Counted from the stretch's first letter, positions 7,721-15,668 are shown. The stretch is DNA of 64,000 nucleotides from Selenomonas sp. F0473 (GCF_000315545.1 NZ_JH992902.1:1136470-1200469), one strand, 5' to 3'. Numbers and translations are program-made. The notes: generated by a model not told the origin, from the sequence alone.

Positions 7721-8551
7721 ATGGCAACCATTACCCAGATGACCGGAGCCGCGCGCTCCATCTACTCGTCTCTTTACAGCGGCAATTCGCGTACGAATGC
7801 GACGGCCGCGCTTTTCGGAGGGGATACGAGCCGCGCAGGCGCGGGCACGAGTCTCTTTTCCGCGCAGTACCGCGCGCAGGACTCCAGCGCACAGGAACTG
7901 AACGCGATCTTCTCGATTGCGAATCAGGCGGCAAGTCTCCGCAAGTCCTATGCCGAAACCAGTTCGAAGTTCTACAAAGAGTACGACGCAAACATGCAGG
8001 ACCTGCGCAAATCCGCAGGCACCGTCAAGACGATGAGTTACGATCTCGACGGTTCGGACATTACGACGAATGCCGACGGCTCTAAGACCTACAGCGACCG
8101 TCTCAAAAAGGCGATCGGCAACGTCAAGGATCTCGTCGCGCAGTACAACGAGACCAACGGGTTCCTCGCCGGGAACAGAGACGCAGGCCCGGGGGTGCGC
8201 CGTCTTGCTTCGGACTTTTCAGACACGACGTACAAAGCGGACTCCTATGCCAAGATGGGCATCACCGTCAATGCGAAAACGGGACAGATGACGGTGAACG
8301 AGAGCCGCCTTGCGCGCGCGCTCACGACTTCGCCCGCACAATCCGAGGCGATCCTCGGCAAAGATGGTCTCGCGGGACGCGCGGATCGTCACGCGCAGCT
8401 TGCGCAGAGTTCGCGCAGCCGCGTTTTCCCATCGATGCAGCAATCCATCGGCAAGCAGCTGGGCTACGCCGACGGTATGCTGTCGGGCGGATCGCTCTCC
8501 GCAATGTCGCGATACTCGAGCATGCTGAACCTGTTCAGCATCTACGTCTAA
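7721..8551 (+). CDS. FliD C-terminal-domain-like protein
   Basis: A 276-residue protein. Its second half resembles the flagellar cap protein FliD C-terminal domain: a helical stretch (IGNVKDLVAQYNETNGFL), then the pattern YAKMGITVNAKTGQMTVNES and LARAL...SEAILG...GLAGR. The N-terminal FliD domain that contacts the filament is missing, and the first 70 residues are Ser/Ala-rich with no signal peptide. A structural or export-linked role at the flagellum is suggested but not proven. The start at 7721 has a very strong GGAGGGGGGG 7 bp upstream; the upstream ATG at 7691 lacks one. A YjfB-like motility gene follows after 12 bp. Confidence 0.6.
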   Translation: MATITQMTGAARSIYSSLYSGNSRTNATAALFGGDTSRAGAGTSLFSAQYRAQDSSAQELNAIFSIANQAASLRKSYAETSSKFYKEYDANMQDLRKSAGTVKTMSYDLDGSDITTNADGSKTYSDRLKKAIGNVKDLVAQYNETNGFLAGNRDAGPGVRRLASDFSDTTYKADSYAKMGITVNAKTGQMTVNESRLARALTTSPAQSEAILGKDGLAGRADRHAQLAQSSRSRVFPSMQQSIGKQLGYADGMLSGGSLSAMSRYSSMLNLFSIYV

Positions 8552-8563
8552 GGAGAATATGAA

Positions 8564-8749
8564 ATGGATCTCACAATGGATATTGCGCAGCTGTCGGTCA
8601 ATATGCATCGCCGGCAGGATATGCAGGACCTCGGCATCGCCGCCGTAAAGATGGCGATGCATGCGAACGACGACGCGCTCGAGCTCCTCGAGGAGACGAC
8701 CGCGAGCGTCGATCCGAACCTCGGAAACGGCGTCGACATCTACGCGTAA
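8564..8749 (+). CDS. YjfB-like putative motility protein
   Basis: A 61-residue protein matching the small YjfB family of putative motility proteins. It begins with MDIAQLSVNMHRRQ, has a central amphipathic helix (LGIAAVKMAMHANDDALELLEE) and ends in DPNLGNGVDIYA, very close to the family's conserved tail (NPHLG...IDI). Members occur in flagellated Firmicutes, but the molecular role is unknown. It lies 12 bp after the FliD-C-like gene with AAGGAGAATATGAA as ribosome site. A strong terminator follows, so the two genes form one transcript. An alternative start is the internal Met5 (MDIAQL). Confidence 0.8.
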   Translation: MDLTMDIAQLSVNMHRRQDMQDLGIAAVKMAMHANDDALELLEETTASVDPNLGNGVDIYA

Positions 8750-8755
8750 ACTTGA

Positions 8756-8790
8756 AAAACCTCGTCCCTTTTAAAGGGACGAGGTTTTTT
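8756..8790 (+). terminator. Intrinsic terminator of the motility pair
   Basis: A perfect 12-bp stem CCTCGTCCCTTT / AAAGGGACGAGG at 8760-8784 is followed by six Ts. An A-run precedes it, so it may also act on minus-strand transcripts. Confidence 0.9.
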
Positions 8791-8827
8791 ATTGCCGTAT
8801 TATGGACAGAGCGGGCAAGTCCCCGCT

Positions 8828-9439
8828 TCATAGATATTTAAACAGCTGAATCAATCGCTTCCCAAAAATGACATTACTCTCATCCTCGTCAAGCAGTCGC
8901 TCTCCAAAAGCCTAAAATCCATTCCGTTCATAGAACTCTAACAGCCGCGGCTTATCCTCACATTCTAAATACACAAACCTTCCGCTGGATATCCGTTGAA
9001 TCTGCATAACCTTATCACATGCAATTCGAAGGAGTTTATCCCCTTCGATCAAGCGATCGTATCCGTTTGCGTAATTCTTCGCCAACTGCCCAATGAGCAA
9101 CGCTGAGACAATATATCTGCGCAAGTCCTCGTCATAAGAAGAAAATTTATTGATTCTCCTACGCTGCGTATTGCTTAAACTATTCTTCTTCAAGTCGATA
9201 TGGAAATACTTCTGCGCAATGGAAAAATATCCCACCACGGCGTCCTCACCTCGATACTGTTTGAGGACGAGATACGTAGCTGCAATTCCCTGTTTTGAAA
9301 ATAAAACGGCTTTCTCTTTAATAAAATTCTCCACATCTTTGTTATATGGACAGGAAAACTCCGACCGTATATGATCTATTTCCTCATCTTTTCCTGCGTC
9401 TATCAAATCTCGCAAGTTAACGACGATCGTTCCTATCAT
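8828..9439 (-). pseudogene. GNAT acetyltransferase (toxin-like), interrupted by an in-frame TAG
   Basis: Translation from ATG 9439 gives 175 residues of a GNAT fold (LLIGQLAKNY for acetyl-CoA binding, FVYLECEDKPRLLEFYERNGF) and stops at TAG 8912-8914. The same frame then continues for 27 more codons (AFGERLLDEDESN, VIFGKRLIQLF) to a TGA at 8828. Those residues look like the normal last beta strand of this type of acetyltransferase, so the amber codon probably truncates a once-longer protein. Toxin relatives acetylate aminoacyl-tRNAs; that role is inferred from the adjacent antitoxin remnant. A truncated protein lacking the last strand may be inactive. Low-GC codon use differs from neighbouring genes and suggests acquired DNA. 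Confidence 0.75.
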
Positions 9440-9448
9440 TCGGAATTG

Positions 9449-9636
9449 TTACCCCCGACGATATTTACGCAGTAGCGTATCGATTTGATCCGGGTCACGA
9501 ACTTCATAATAGCTCACATGATCGGTATCCGTATTTTTTCACGTCCCCGTTCCGCTCGCTCCAAGGCTCCTACAAAAGCTTTCAGCTGTCTGCGGCCTTT
9601 AATGTTGATACTTTTTAAAAAGCTCTTGGTCGCCAT
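9449..9636 (-). pseudogene. Antitoxin of the GNAT module, frameshifted
   Basis: From ATG 9636, after AAGGGGAG, the frame reads MATKSFLKSINIKGRRQLKA, then FVGALERAERGREK, before stopping early at 9514. One extra base in the A6 run at 9534-9539 would restore a 62-residue protein ending YEVRDPDQIDTLLRKYRRG, with its stop 10 bp before the toxin ATG. That size, the basic N-terminus and the position fit the small antitoxins paired with GNAT toxins. A frameshift at a homopolymer could be a real mutation, a sequencing error or slippage. The toxin is also damaged, so decay is the simplest reading. Confidence 0.65.
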
Positions 9637-9730
9637 ATCTATCTCCCCTTAAAATCTTCATGATAAAATAGGAACTCATTGTTCCTCTATTATATGGGAG
9701 TTCACGTATATTCGCAATGGTTTCCCGACA

Positions 9731-10440
9731 AATAAATATCCACCCGCGTAGCGGGTAGTTTTTCATTTTCGGGCATAGCCCTAATATTACTAGCGGCGTA
9801 CAAGTACGCTTTTTATTGGCCTGCCAGCCATGCGTTTGTTACTTGCTACCCATAAATGGGTCTCTTGGGTCAAATAAACTCAACTGATCAGATTCCCTGT
9901 CTCGTTTCAGTTGACCTTCGATGTATTCTGTTACCGCCTTCGTGTTTTTCCCTACCGTATCCACATAGTAACCTTTACACCAAAACTCCCGGTTCCTATA
10001 TGCAAATTTCATATTCCCAAACTTCTGGAATATCATTAAGCTGCTCTTGCCTTTTAGATACCCCATAAACCCCGATACACTCATTTTCGGTGGGATACTT
10101 ATCAGCATGTGGATATGATCCGGACACACCTCTCCTTCGATTATTTCTACTCCTTTCCACTGGCATAACGTCCGCAATATCTCTCGTATTGCCGTCCGTT
10201 TCTCTGCATAAAACACTTTCCTCCGATATTTCGGGGCAAATACTATGTGGTACTTACAATTCCACCTCGTATGTGCTAAACTATGTCTGTCTGCATTTTC
10301 TTGTTTTGACATTATGTGACCTCCCTAGTACGGTTGCTCTTGCTAAGCTGGCAGGCTCGGCTCTAGCTTACCATACTAGGGTCTATTTTTTTCACCGCTT
10401 AAGCTCTTTGGAACCACGCGACTATCGCGTGGTTTTCTTT
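9731..10440 (-). mobile_element. IS200/IS605-family insertion sequence, complete copy
   Basis: The element has a single transposase gene and structured ends. The right end near 9740-9755 carries the hairpin ACCCGC-GTA-GCGGGT, as in the copy at 1-204. The left side (10313-10440) is non-coding with pairing segments, including CCACGCG...CGCGTGG at 10413-10431. There are no long terminal inverted repeats, as expected for this family. The left boundary is approximate. Confidence 0.8.
9839..10312 (-). CDS. tnpA: IS200-type transposase TnpA
   Basis: A 157-residue HUH-superfamily (Y1) transposase, full length for the family. The HUH histidines are in DHIHML at about residues 65-70, and the catalytic tyrosine lies in the C-terminal helix region (CKGYYVDTVG). 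The N-terminal HTRWNCKYHIVFAPKYRR is typical of IS200. It would cut and rejoin single-stranded IS ends during replication. It appears intact and therefore potentially active. The C-terminal 31 residues match those of the truncated copy at the window start. Confidence 0.95.
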   Translation of the reverse strand: MSKQENADRHSLAHTRWNCKYHIVFAPKYRRKVFYAEKRTAIREILRTLCQWKGVEIIEGEVCPDHIHMLISIPPKMSVSGFMGYLKGKSSLMIFQKFGNMKFAYRNREFWCKGYYVDTVGKNTKAVTEYIEGQLKRDRESDQLSLFDPRDPFMGSK

Positions 10441-10447
10441 ATACAAC

Positions 10448-10482
10448 AAAAAAATCCCCCGCCCGAAGGCGGGGGATTTTTC
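10448..10482. terminator. Intrinsic terminator downstream of ompM copy 1
   Basis: The stem ATCCCCCGCC-cgaa-GGCGGGGGAT at 10454-10476 is flanked by A- and T-tracts and works in either direction. The same hairpin type ends the third porin gene, which points to copying of whole transcription units. Confidence 0.9.
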
Positions 10483-10516
10483 ATGCGACAATGTCGCTTT
10501 TTGTGCTGAGAATCAA

Positions 10517-11872
10517 TTAGAACAGGAACTCAACGCGGCCGAAGAGTTTCTGAACCTTATTGTTCGGCTGATCGGCGATCGTCTTACCATTGAAGTACTT
10601 CGCGGAAAGGACGACATTCTTGAACAGCGTGTAGTTCGTTCCGAATTCAAGTCCCTTTGTAGCGAAGAGAGCACCGTCCTGCGTTGGGAAAGCGAGCGAT
10701 GCGCCGCCGAGGTAACGGTAGGAAGCATATGCGCCCCACGAGCCCTTATCCGCAGCGTCTGCACCCTTGTACTCATAGGTGACCTGATAGGACTTCTTGT
10801 ACTTATTGTCTGTATCAAAATCTTTATTGTGAGCATAAGCACCCGAGAGCATATTGTTCTTATCGAAACGATAGCCGAGGTTTGCCGCCCAAATGTTCAT
10901 CTTATCCTTAGCATCTTTGGTGACAAAGCGAAGAGCATCCGCACCCACACGATAGTAGCCGACGCCTGCCATCAGGTTGTTCTTATTGTACTGGAGTTCG
11001 ACGCCCTGATAGTTGGCGTGGTGATCGGACAGAAGGCTGTCTGCCTGATTCTGTGTCAACGTTCCATTGTTAACTAGGCGTTCAGCGACCCCATTAACGA
11101 CCGCGGCTCCAGCCACATCCTCAAGATTCAGGCGGCCGCCCTGCAGCTTGAGCTGGACATCCTTACCGAAGGAAACCTCCGCGCCCGAGAACTCGTCGTC
11201 GAAAACAAGGGCGCCCGGTGCGGCATAGGCCTCAGCCGTGAGAAGTTCCATCTTGCCGAGCTTCACGGTAAAGTTGTCATAGTCACCCTGTGCCCATGCA
11301 CGCTTCAGTGAAACATGACTGTCCTGGGAGTCGCCATGCGTTGCATCGTTGCCGTCTTTCATCATATCGGTCGTTGCGTCAAGACGTGCGTTCACGTGCC
11401 AGTGACTGTTCACCTCCGCAGACGGCTCGAGACGGAAAAGAAGCTGATCATCGTTAATACGACGACGGCTCTCAGGACGTACACTCGTGTAAGTATACTC
11501 GAGTTTGCCGTTCCACTTCACCATGTCGGCATTGCGCTCGAGGTTCGAGACGCGAACGCCGAGGTTGTTGAGCTCATCCGCGAACTCAGCGGCAAGGCGG
11601 TCGACGAGCGCGCGGTCCGAAGCGGACATATCGCCCTTTGCCATCGCCTTTGCAACCATCTGCGCCATCTCATAACGCGTGATGTTGCGGTCGCCGCGGA
11701 ACGTGCCGTCGCCGTAGCCCTCGATAACGCCGTCAGAGGCGAGCTGGGTCACGGCGTCGTAGGCCCAGTGATCGCGGGGCACATCGGAGAACGGGTTCGC
11801 AGCCGCGAACGTGGTGCTTGCCGCGCCGACAACGAGAGCCGTTGCCAGTGCGGATACGAGAGTCTTCTTCAT
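10517..11872 (-). CDS. OmpM-type porin with SLH domain (copy 1)
   Basis: A 451-residue outer-membrane protein. A signal peptide (about residues 1-23, cleavage near TFAAA) precedes one SLH domain at about 25-80 (FSDVPRDHWAYDAVTQL, then ITRYEMAQMV). A short coiled-coil linker (LVDRLAAEFADELNNLGVRV) follows, and then a beta-barrel ending in Phe (GRVEFLF). In Negativicutes such OmpM proteins tether the outer membrane to polyaminated peptidoglycan through the SLH domain and form the main porin. The first 130 residues are almost identical to the two upstream paralogues; the barrels diverge, especially in loops. Ribosome site AAGGAGGAG. It has its own promoter at 11989-12017. Confidence 0.92.
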   Translation of the reverse strand: MKKTLVSALATALVVGAASTTFAAANPFSDVPRDHWAYDAVTQLASDGVIEGYGDGTFRGDRNITRYEMAQMVAKAMAKGDMSASDRALVDRLAAEFADELNNLGVRVSNLERNADMVKWNGKLEYTYTSVRPESRRRINDDQLLFRLEPSAEVNSHWHVNARLDATTDMMKDGNDATHGDSQDSHVSLKRAWAQGDYDNFTVKLGKMELLTAEAYAAPGALVFDDEFSGAEVSFGKDVQLKLQGGRLNLEDVAGAAVVNGVAERLVNNGTLTQNQADSLLSDHHANYQGVELQYNKNNLMAGVGYYRVGADALRFVTKDAKDKMNIWAANLGYRFDKNNMLSGAYAHNKDFDTDNKYKKSYQVTYEYKGADAADKGSWGAYASYRYLGGASLAFPTQDGALFATKGLEFGTNYTLFKNVVLSAKYFNGKTIADQPNNKVQKLFGRVEFLF

Positions 11873-11988
11873 GAGAAACTCCTCCTTCTGATAAATAGAA
11901 CTTTATCGATTTCCAAAAGGAGCGAAATCTCGCTGAAGTATCCTTGTTTCCTTTTCGCGATAGATTCCCAACCCCTTGGAACAACTTC
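11873..11988 (-). promoter_or_regulatory. Conserved long 5' leader of ompM copy 1
   Basis: About 110 nt lie between the predicted transcription start and the ATG. The leader is nearly identical in all three ompM genes. It contains small stem-loops (AGCGA-gatt-TCGCT and GATAAA-gttcta-TTTATC), the second just upstream of the AAGGAGGAG ribosome site. A role in mRNA stability or translation control is inferred from conservation only. Confidence 0.55.
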
Positions 11989-12017
11989 ATCATAGCATGC
12001 GAATTAATAAATTGCAA
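11989..12017 (-). promoter_or_regulatory. Promoter of ompM copy 1
   Basis: Minus-strand TTGCAA (12012-12017) and TATGAT (11989-11994) are separated by 17 bp. Equivalent elements precede copies 2 and 3. Confidence 0.75.
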
Positions 12018-12040
12018 GCTTTATGAGTAAAAAATTTTAT

Positions 12041-12169
12041 ATCAGGTTGTAATTTTCATCTTATTTTCAGTGGTTTATACGCTGTTCCTTCCCTCCGGCA
12101 AAGGCGATATGCGGTACAACCCTTCTCCCCTAGAACCTTGAAAATATCTGCGGCTATTGCGACGGACAG
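12041..12169. repeat. Duplicated non-coding block upstream of ompM copy 1
   Basis: About 130 bp lie between the terminator of copy 2 and the promoter of copy 1. The block is almost identical to 13741-13870. It includes CTCCGGCAAAGGCGATATGC and TAGAACCTTGAAAATATCTG and holds no ORF. It may be a relic of tandem duplication, a regulatory region or a small RNA. Confidence 0.75.
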
Positions 12170-12205
12170 TAAAACGCCCCCTCCAAAGATGAAGGGGGCG
12201 TTGTT
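12170..12205 (-). terminator. Intrinsic terminator downstream of ompM copy 2
   Basis: The stem CGCCCCCT / AGGGGGCG at 12175-12200 is followed by TTTT on the minus strand. Confidence 0.8.
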
Positions 12206-12227
12206 CCGCGGCGGGTGCCGCAAGTAT

Positions 12228-13574
12228 TTAGAAGAAGAACTCGACGCGGCCGAAGAGTTTCTCCGCCTTGTCCTCAGCCGTCGGTCCGACATAGATCTCC
12301 TTGCCGCGGAAATATTTCGCCGAGAGCACTACGTTTTTAAAAAGCGTATAATCCGTACCGACTTCTACGCCCTTCGTATCCCACATGGCACCGTCGCTCG
12401 TCGGGAACGGGGAAGCGAATCCGCCGAGTTTGCGGTAGGCAACATAAGCGCCCCACGATCCCTTGTCCTCCGGGTCAGCCCCCTTGTACTCATAGGTGAC
12501 CTGCCAGGAACTCTTTGCATTGTCCGCCTTTGTGTTCTCTGCGTAAGCACCGGAGAGCATGCCCGCGTCGCCGAATCGGACGCCGCCGTTCACGGCCCAG
12601 ATATCCGCCTTCGTGTTTCTAAGATTCTCGGCTCTGTCGTTGAGGTACCGGACCGTATTTCTCCTGTGGAAATGCATCCCTCTGAAATAATTGGATCCCA
12701 GATGGTAGTAGCCCGCACCCAGCAGGACATTATTCTTGTCATACTGCAGTTCGACGCCCTGATAGTTCGCCACGTCTTCATCCCCCGGCAGGTTGTGTGC
12801 ACCGTGACCGCCGCCGGGCGCGCCGAAGGCGTCGTCCAGATCAATGCGGCCGGCCTGCAGTTTGAACTTCAAATCCTTGCCAAAGCTGACCTCGGCGCCC
12901 GAGAACTCATCGTCGAACACGAGAGCGCCGGGTTTCGCATACGCCTCGGCGGAGAGCAGTTCCATCTTGCCGAGTTTCACCTGGAAGTTGCCGTAGTCTC
13001 CCTGTGCATAGAGCCGTTTAAGCGTGACTTTGTCTCCGTCGTCATCTCCCGCGTCCGTTTTCAGCTTGGTCTCCGCATCAAGGCGTGCGTTCACGTGCCA
13101 GTGGCTGTTGATCTCAGCCGACGGTTCGAGGCGGAACAAGAGATTGTCATCGTTCGTCTTCGTATGATTGAACTTCTTGCGCTGACTCGTATAGGTATAC
13201 TCGAGTTTGCCGTTCCACTTCACCATGTCGGCATTGCGCTCGAGGTTGGAGACACGGACGCCTAGGTTGTTGAGCTCATCCGCGAACTCGGCGGCAAGGC
13301 GGTCGACGAGCGCGCGATCCGATGCGGACATATCGCCCTTTGCCATCGCCTTTGCGACCATCTGCGCCATCTCGTAACGCGTGATGTTGCGGTCGCCGCG
13401 GAACGTGCCGTCACCGTAGCCTTCGACAACGCCGTCGGCCGCGAGCTGCGTCACGGCGTCGTATGCCCAGTGATCGCGGGGCACATCGGAGAACGGGTTC
13501 GCAGCGGCGAACGTGGTGCTTGCCGCACCGACAACAAGAGCCGTTGCCAGCGCGGATACGAGAGTCTTCTTCAT
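12228..13574 (-). CDS. OmpM-type porin with SLH domain (copy 2)
   Basis: A 448-residue paralogue of the neighbouring porins. The signal peptide, SLH domain and coiled-coil region are nearly identical to copy 1. The barrel has its own extracellular-loop sequences, for example a Gly/His-rich stretch (DAFGAPGGGHGAHNLPGDED) and a loop with FRGMHFHRRN. It ends in GRVEFFF, with the terminal Phe recognised by BAM. The expected role is an outer-membrane pore and an envelope tether. Divergent loops in otherwise copied genes suggest antigenic or phage-receptor variation. It has its own promoter (13691-13719), leader and terminator. Confidence 0.92.
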   Translation of the reverse strand: MKKTLVSALATALVVGAASTTFAAANPFSDVPRDHWAYDAVTQLAADGVVEGYGDGTFRGDRNITRYEMAQMVAKAMAKGDMSASDRALVDRLAAEFADELNNLGVRVSNLERNADMVKWNGKLEYTYTSQRKKFNHTKTNDDNLLFRLEPSAEINSHWHVNARLDAETKLKTDAGDDDGDKVTLKRLYAQGDYGNFQVKLGKMELLSAEAYAKPGALVFDDEFSGAEVSFGKDLKFKLQAGRIDLDDAFGAPGGGHGAHNLPGDEDVANYQGVELQYDKNNVLLGAGYYHLGSNYFRGMHFHRRNTVRYLNDRAENLRNTKADIWAVNGGVRFGDAGMLSGAYAENTKADNAKSSWQVTYEYKGADPEDKGSWGAYVAYRKLGGFASPFPTSDGAMWDTKGVEVGTDYTLFKNVVLSAKYFRGKEIYVGPTAEDKAEKLFGRVEFFF

Positions 13575-13719
13575 GAGAAACTCCTCCTTCTGATAAATAA
13601 AACTTTATCGATTTCCAAAAGGAGCGAATTCTCGCTGAAGTATCCTTGTTTCCTTTTTGCGATAGATTCTCAACCTCTTGGAACGGCTTCATCATAGCAC
13701 GTACATTAGCAAAATACAA
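13575..13719 (-). promoter_or_regulatory. Promoter and conserved leader of ompM copy 2
   Basis: TATGAT at 13691-13696 and TTGTAT at 13714-13719 have a 17-bp spacer. The leader (13575-13690) is nearly identical to that of copy 1, including the stem-loop before the AAGGAGGAG ribosome site. Confidence 0.7.
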
Positions 13720-13740
13720 GCCTTATGGCGAAAAAATTTA

Positions 13741-13870
13741 TAACAGGTTATAATTTTCATCTTATTTTCAGCGTTTTATACGCTGTTCCTTCTCTCCGGC
13801 AAAGGCGATATGCGGTACAACCCTTCTCCCCTAGAACCTTGAAAATATCTGCGGCTATTGCGACGGACAG
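13741..13870. repeat. Duplicated non-coding block upstream of ompM copy 2
   Basis: This is the partner of 12041-12169 and differs at only a few positions. It contains an AGCG-tataaaa-CGCT stem on the minus strand. No ORF or recognised RNA family is visible. Confidence 0.75.
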
Positions 13871-13900
13871 CAAAAATCCCCCTCCCGAAGGAGGGGGATA
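13871..13900. terminator. Intrinsic terminator downstream of ompM copy 3
   Basis: The stem ATCCCCCTC...GAGGGGGAT at 13876-13899 has five Ts on the minus strand. Confidence 0.88.
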
Positions 13901-13936
13901 TATGTTGCGACTGCTGCCGCAGCTTGTTGGATGGGT

Positions 13937-15220
13937 TTAGAACATGAACTGAACGCGGCCGAAGAGCTTCTGCACCTTGTCGTCCGACTGTGCCTCAATG
14001 GTCTTGCCCTTGAAGTACTTCGCGGAGAACACGACGTTCTTGAACGGCGTATAGTTCGCGCCGAACTCGACGCCCTTCGAGCCGATGAGCGCACCGTCGT
14101 CCGTCGCGAAGACCGACGCGCCGCCGAGGTAACGATAGGCCGCGTATGCGCCCCACGAACCCTTATCCGCCGCATTTGCGCCCTTGTACTCGTACGCAAC
14201 CTGATAGGACTTTTTGAGCTTGCTGCCGTCGATATCGTTGTTGTTCGCATAGGCGCCCGAGAGCATGTTGTTCTGATCAAAGCGATACCCGAGGTTCGCC
14301 GCCCAGATATTCATCTTGTCCTTGCCGTTCTTCGTGACGGAAGTGAGATCGTTCGAGCCGAGACGATAGTACGCGGCGCCGGCCATGAGCCCGCCCTTGT
14401 TGTACTGGAGCTCGGCACCCTGGTAGTTCGCCGTGTCGTTGTGCGTCAGCAGGTTCGTCTTGACGCCGTCATACGCGCCGTCCAGGTTCAGGCGGCCGGC
14501 CTGCAGCTTCAGCTGAACATCCTTGCCGAAGGTGGCCTCCGCGCCCGAGAACTCCTTATCGAACACGATCGAGCCCGGCGCCGCATAGCCCTCTGCGGAG
14601 TAGAGTTCCATCTTACCGAGCTTGACGTCGAAGTTGTCATAGGCGCCCTCTGCCCATGCGCGCTTCAGCTTGACATTAGCGTCGCTGTTGCGGCCGGACG
14701 CGTCGTCCTTCATGTTCGTCGACGCATCGAGACGCGCGTTCACGTGCCAGTGATCGTTGATCTCGGCGGACGGGTCGAGACGGAACAGGAGCTGATCGTC
14801 ATTGACGCGTTTCTGGCCTTCCAGACGATTGCTCGTGTAGGTGTAGCGGAGCTGTCCTCTCCACTGGACCATGTCGGCATTGCGCTCGAGGTTCGAGACG
14901 CGGACGCCGAGGTTGTTGAGCTCATCCGCAAACTCGGCTGCGAGGCGGTCGACGAGCGCGCGGTCCGACGCGGACATGTCGCTCTTCGCCATCGCCTTTG
15001 CGACCATCTGCGCCATCTCATAACGCGTGATGTTGCGGTCACCGCGGAATGTGCCGTCGCCGTAGCCTTCGACAACGCCGTCGGCGGCGAGCTTGGTCAC
15101 GGCATCGTACGCCCAGTGATCGCGGGGCACATCGGAGAACGGGTTCGCGGCTGCGAACGTGGTGCTTGCGGCACCGACGACGAGCACCGTCGCCAGTGCG
15201 GATACGAGAGTCTTCTTCAT
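13937..15220 (-). CDS. OmpM-type porin with SLH domain (copy 3)
   Basis: A 427-residue porin and the first of the three in transcription direction. The layout is the same: signal peptide, SLH domain (about 25-80), coiled-coil linker and a beta-barrel ending GRVQFMF. Its barrel is closer to copy 1 than to copy 2; both contain matching NIWAANLGYRFD, NNMLSGAYA and WGAYA-YRYLGGAS segments. It has its own promoter at 15337-15365 and the shared leader, but the duplicated 130-bp block seen upstream of the other two is absent. Independent promoters and terminators mean the three porins can be expressed separately. Confidence 0.92.
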   Translation of the reverse strand: MKKTLVSALATVLVVGAASTTFAAANPFSDVPRDHWAYDAVTKLAADGVVEGYGDGTFRGDRNITRYEMAQMVAKAMAKSDMSASDRALVDRLAAEFADELNNLGVRVSNLERNADMVQWRGQLRYTYTSNRLEGQKRVNDDQLLFRLDPSAEINDHWHVNARLDASTNMKDDASGRNSDANVKLKRAWAEGAYDNFDVKLGKMELYSAEGYAAPGSIVFDKEFSGAEATFGKDVQLKLQAGRLNLDGAYDGVKTNLLTHNDTANYQGAELQYNKGGLMAGAAYYRLGSNDLTSVTKNGKDKMNIWAANLGYRFDQNNMLSGAYANNNDIDGSKLKKSYQVAYEYKGANAADKGSWGAYAAYRYLGGASVFATDDGALIGSKGVEFGANYTPFKNVVFSAKYFKGKTIEAQSDDKVQKLFGRVQFMF

Positions 15221-15365
15221 GATAAACTCCTCCTTTTGATAAATAGAACTTTATCGACTTCCAAAAGGAGTGCGGCGTCGCGGAAGTGTCCATGTTTCCT
15301 TTGCGCGGCATGTGCCCACCCTCTTGGATTGTCTTTATCATACCCCGCGCCGCGGCGAAATACAA
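15221..15365 (-). promoter_or_regulatory. Promoter and conserved leader of ompM copy 3
   Basis: TATGAT at 15337-15342 and TTGTAT at 15360-15365 have a 17-bp spacer. The leader shares the ATCAAAAGGAGGAGTTTATC start region and upstream motifs with the other ompM genes. AT-rich sequence without other features continues to about 15470. Confidence 0.65.
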
Positions 15366-15475
15366 TGTTAATCAGATTAAAAATTTAGTACTAGGTAATA
15401 ATTTTTCTGTTATTTTTACGCAAAAAAACTCATTCCCAACTCATAAGCGCCGCATTTCCCCTTCTCCCCCTGCAT

Positions 15476-15522
15476 CAAAAATCCTCCGCCGCACCCGGGA
15501 GCCCCTAGGTGCGGCGGAGGAT
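15476..15522 (-). terminator. Intrinsic terminator of the cobI-ABC importer operon
   Basis: A perfect 15-bp stem ATCCTCCGCCGCACC / GGTGCGGCGGAGGAT at 15481-15522 is followed by a T-run on the minus strand. It lies beyond repeat copies C1 and C2, so the repeats would be in the 3' UTR of this operon. Confidence 0.85.
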
Positions 15523-15546
15523 AAATCGGTTATGTAATGATATGCG

Positions 15547-15645
15547 GCAAGGAATAACGACGCCGCGAAGAAGACGCAGTTCCCCTCTGCTCCGGCCGCA
15601 GCGCTCGACAACATGACGAAGCTAGGCGCAAATATCGCGCATCAC
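15547..15645 (+). repeat. Dispersed palindromic repeat, degenerate copy C1
   Basis: Only the right half is well preserved: CATGACGAAGCTAGGCGC followed by a CGCGCATCAC end. The left part (CAAGGAATAACGACGCC and so on) is diverged. Confidence 0.55.
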
Positions 15646-15668
15646 GCCGTCACGATACCGTAGCCTGA

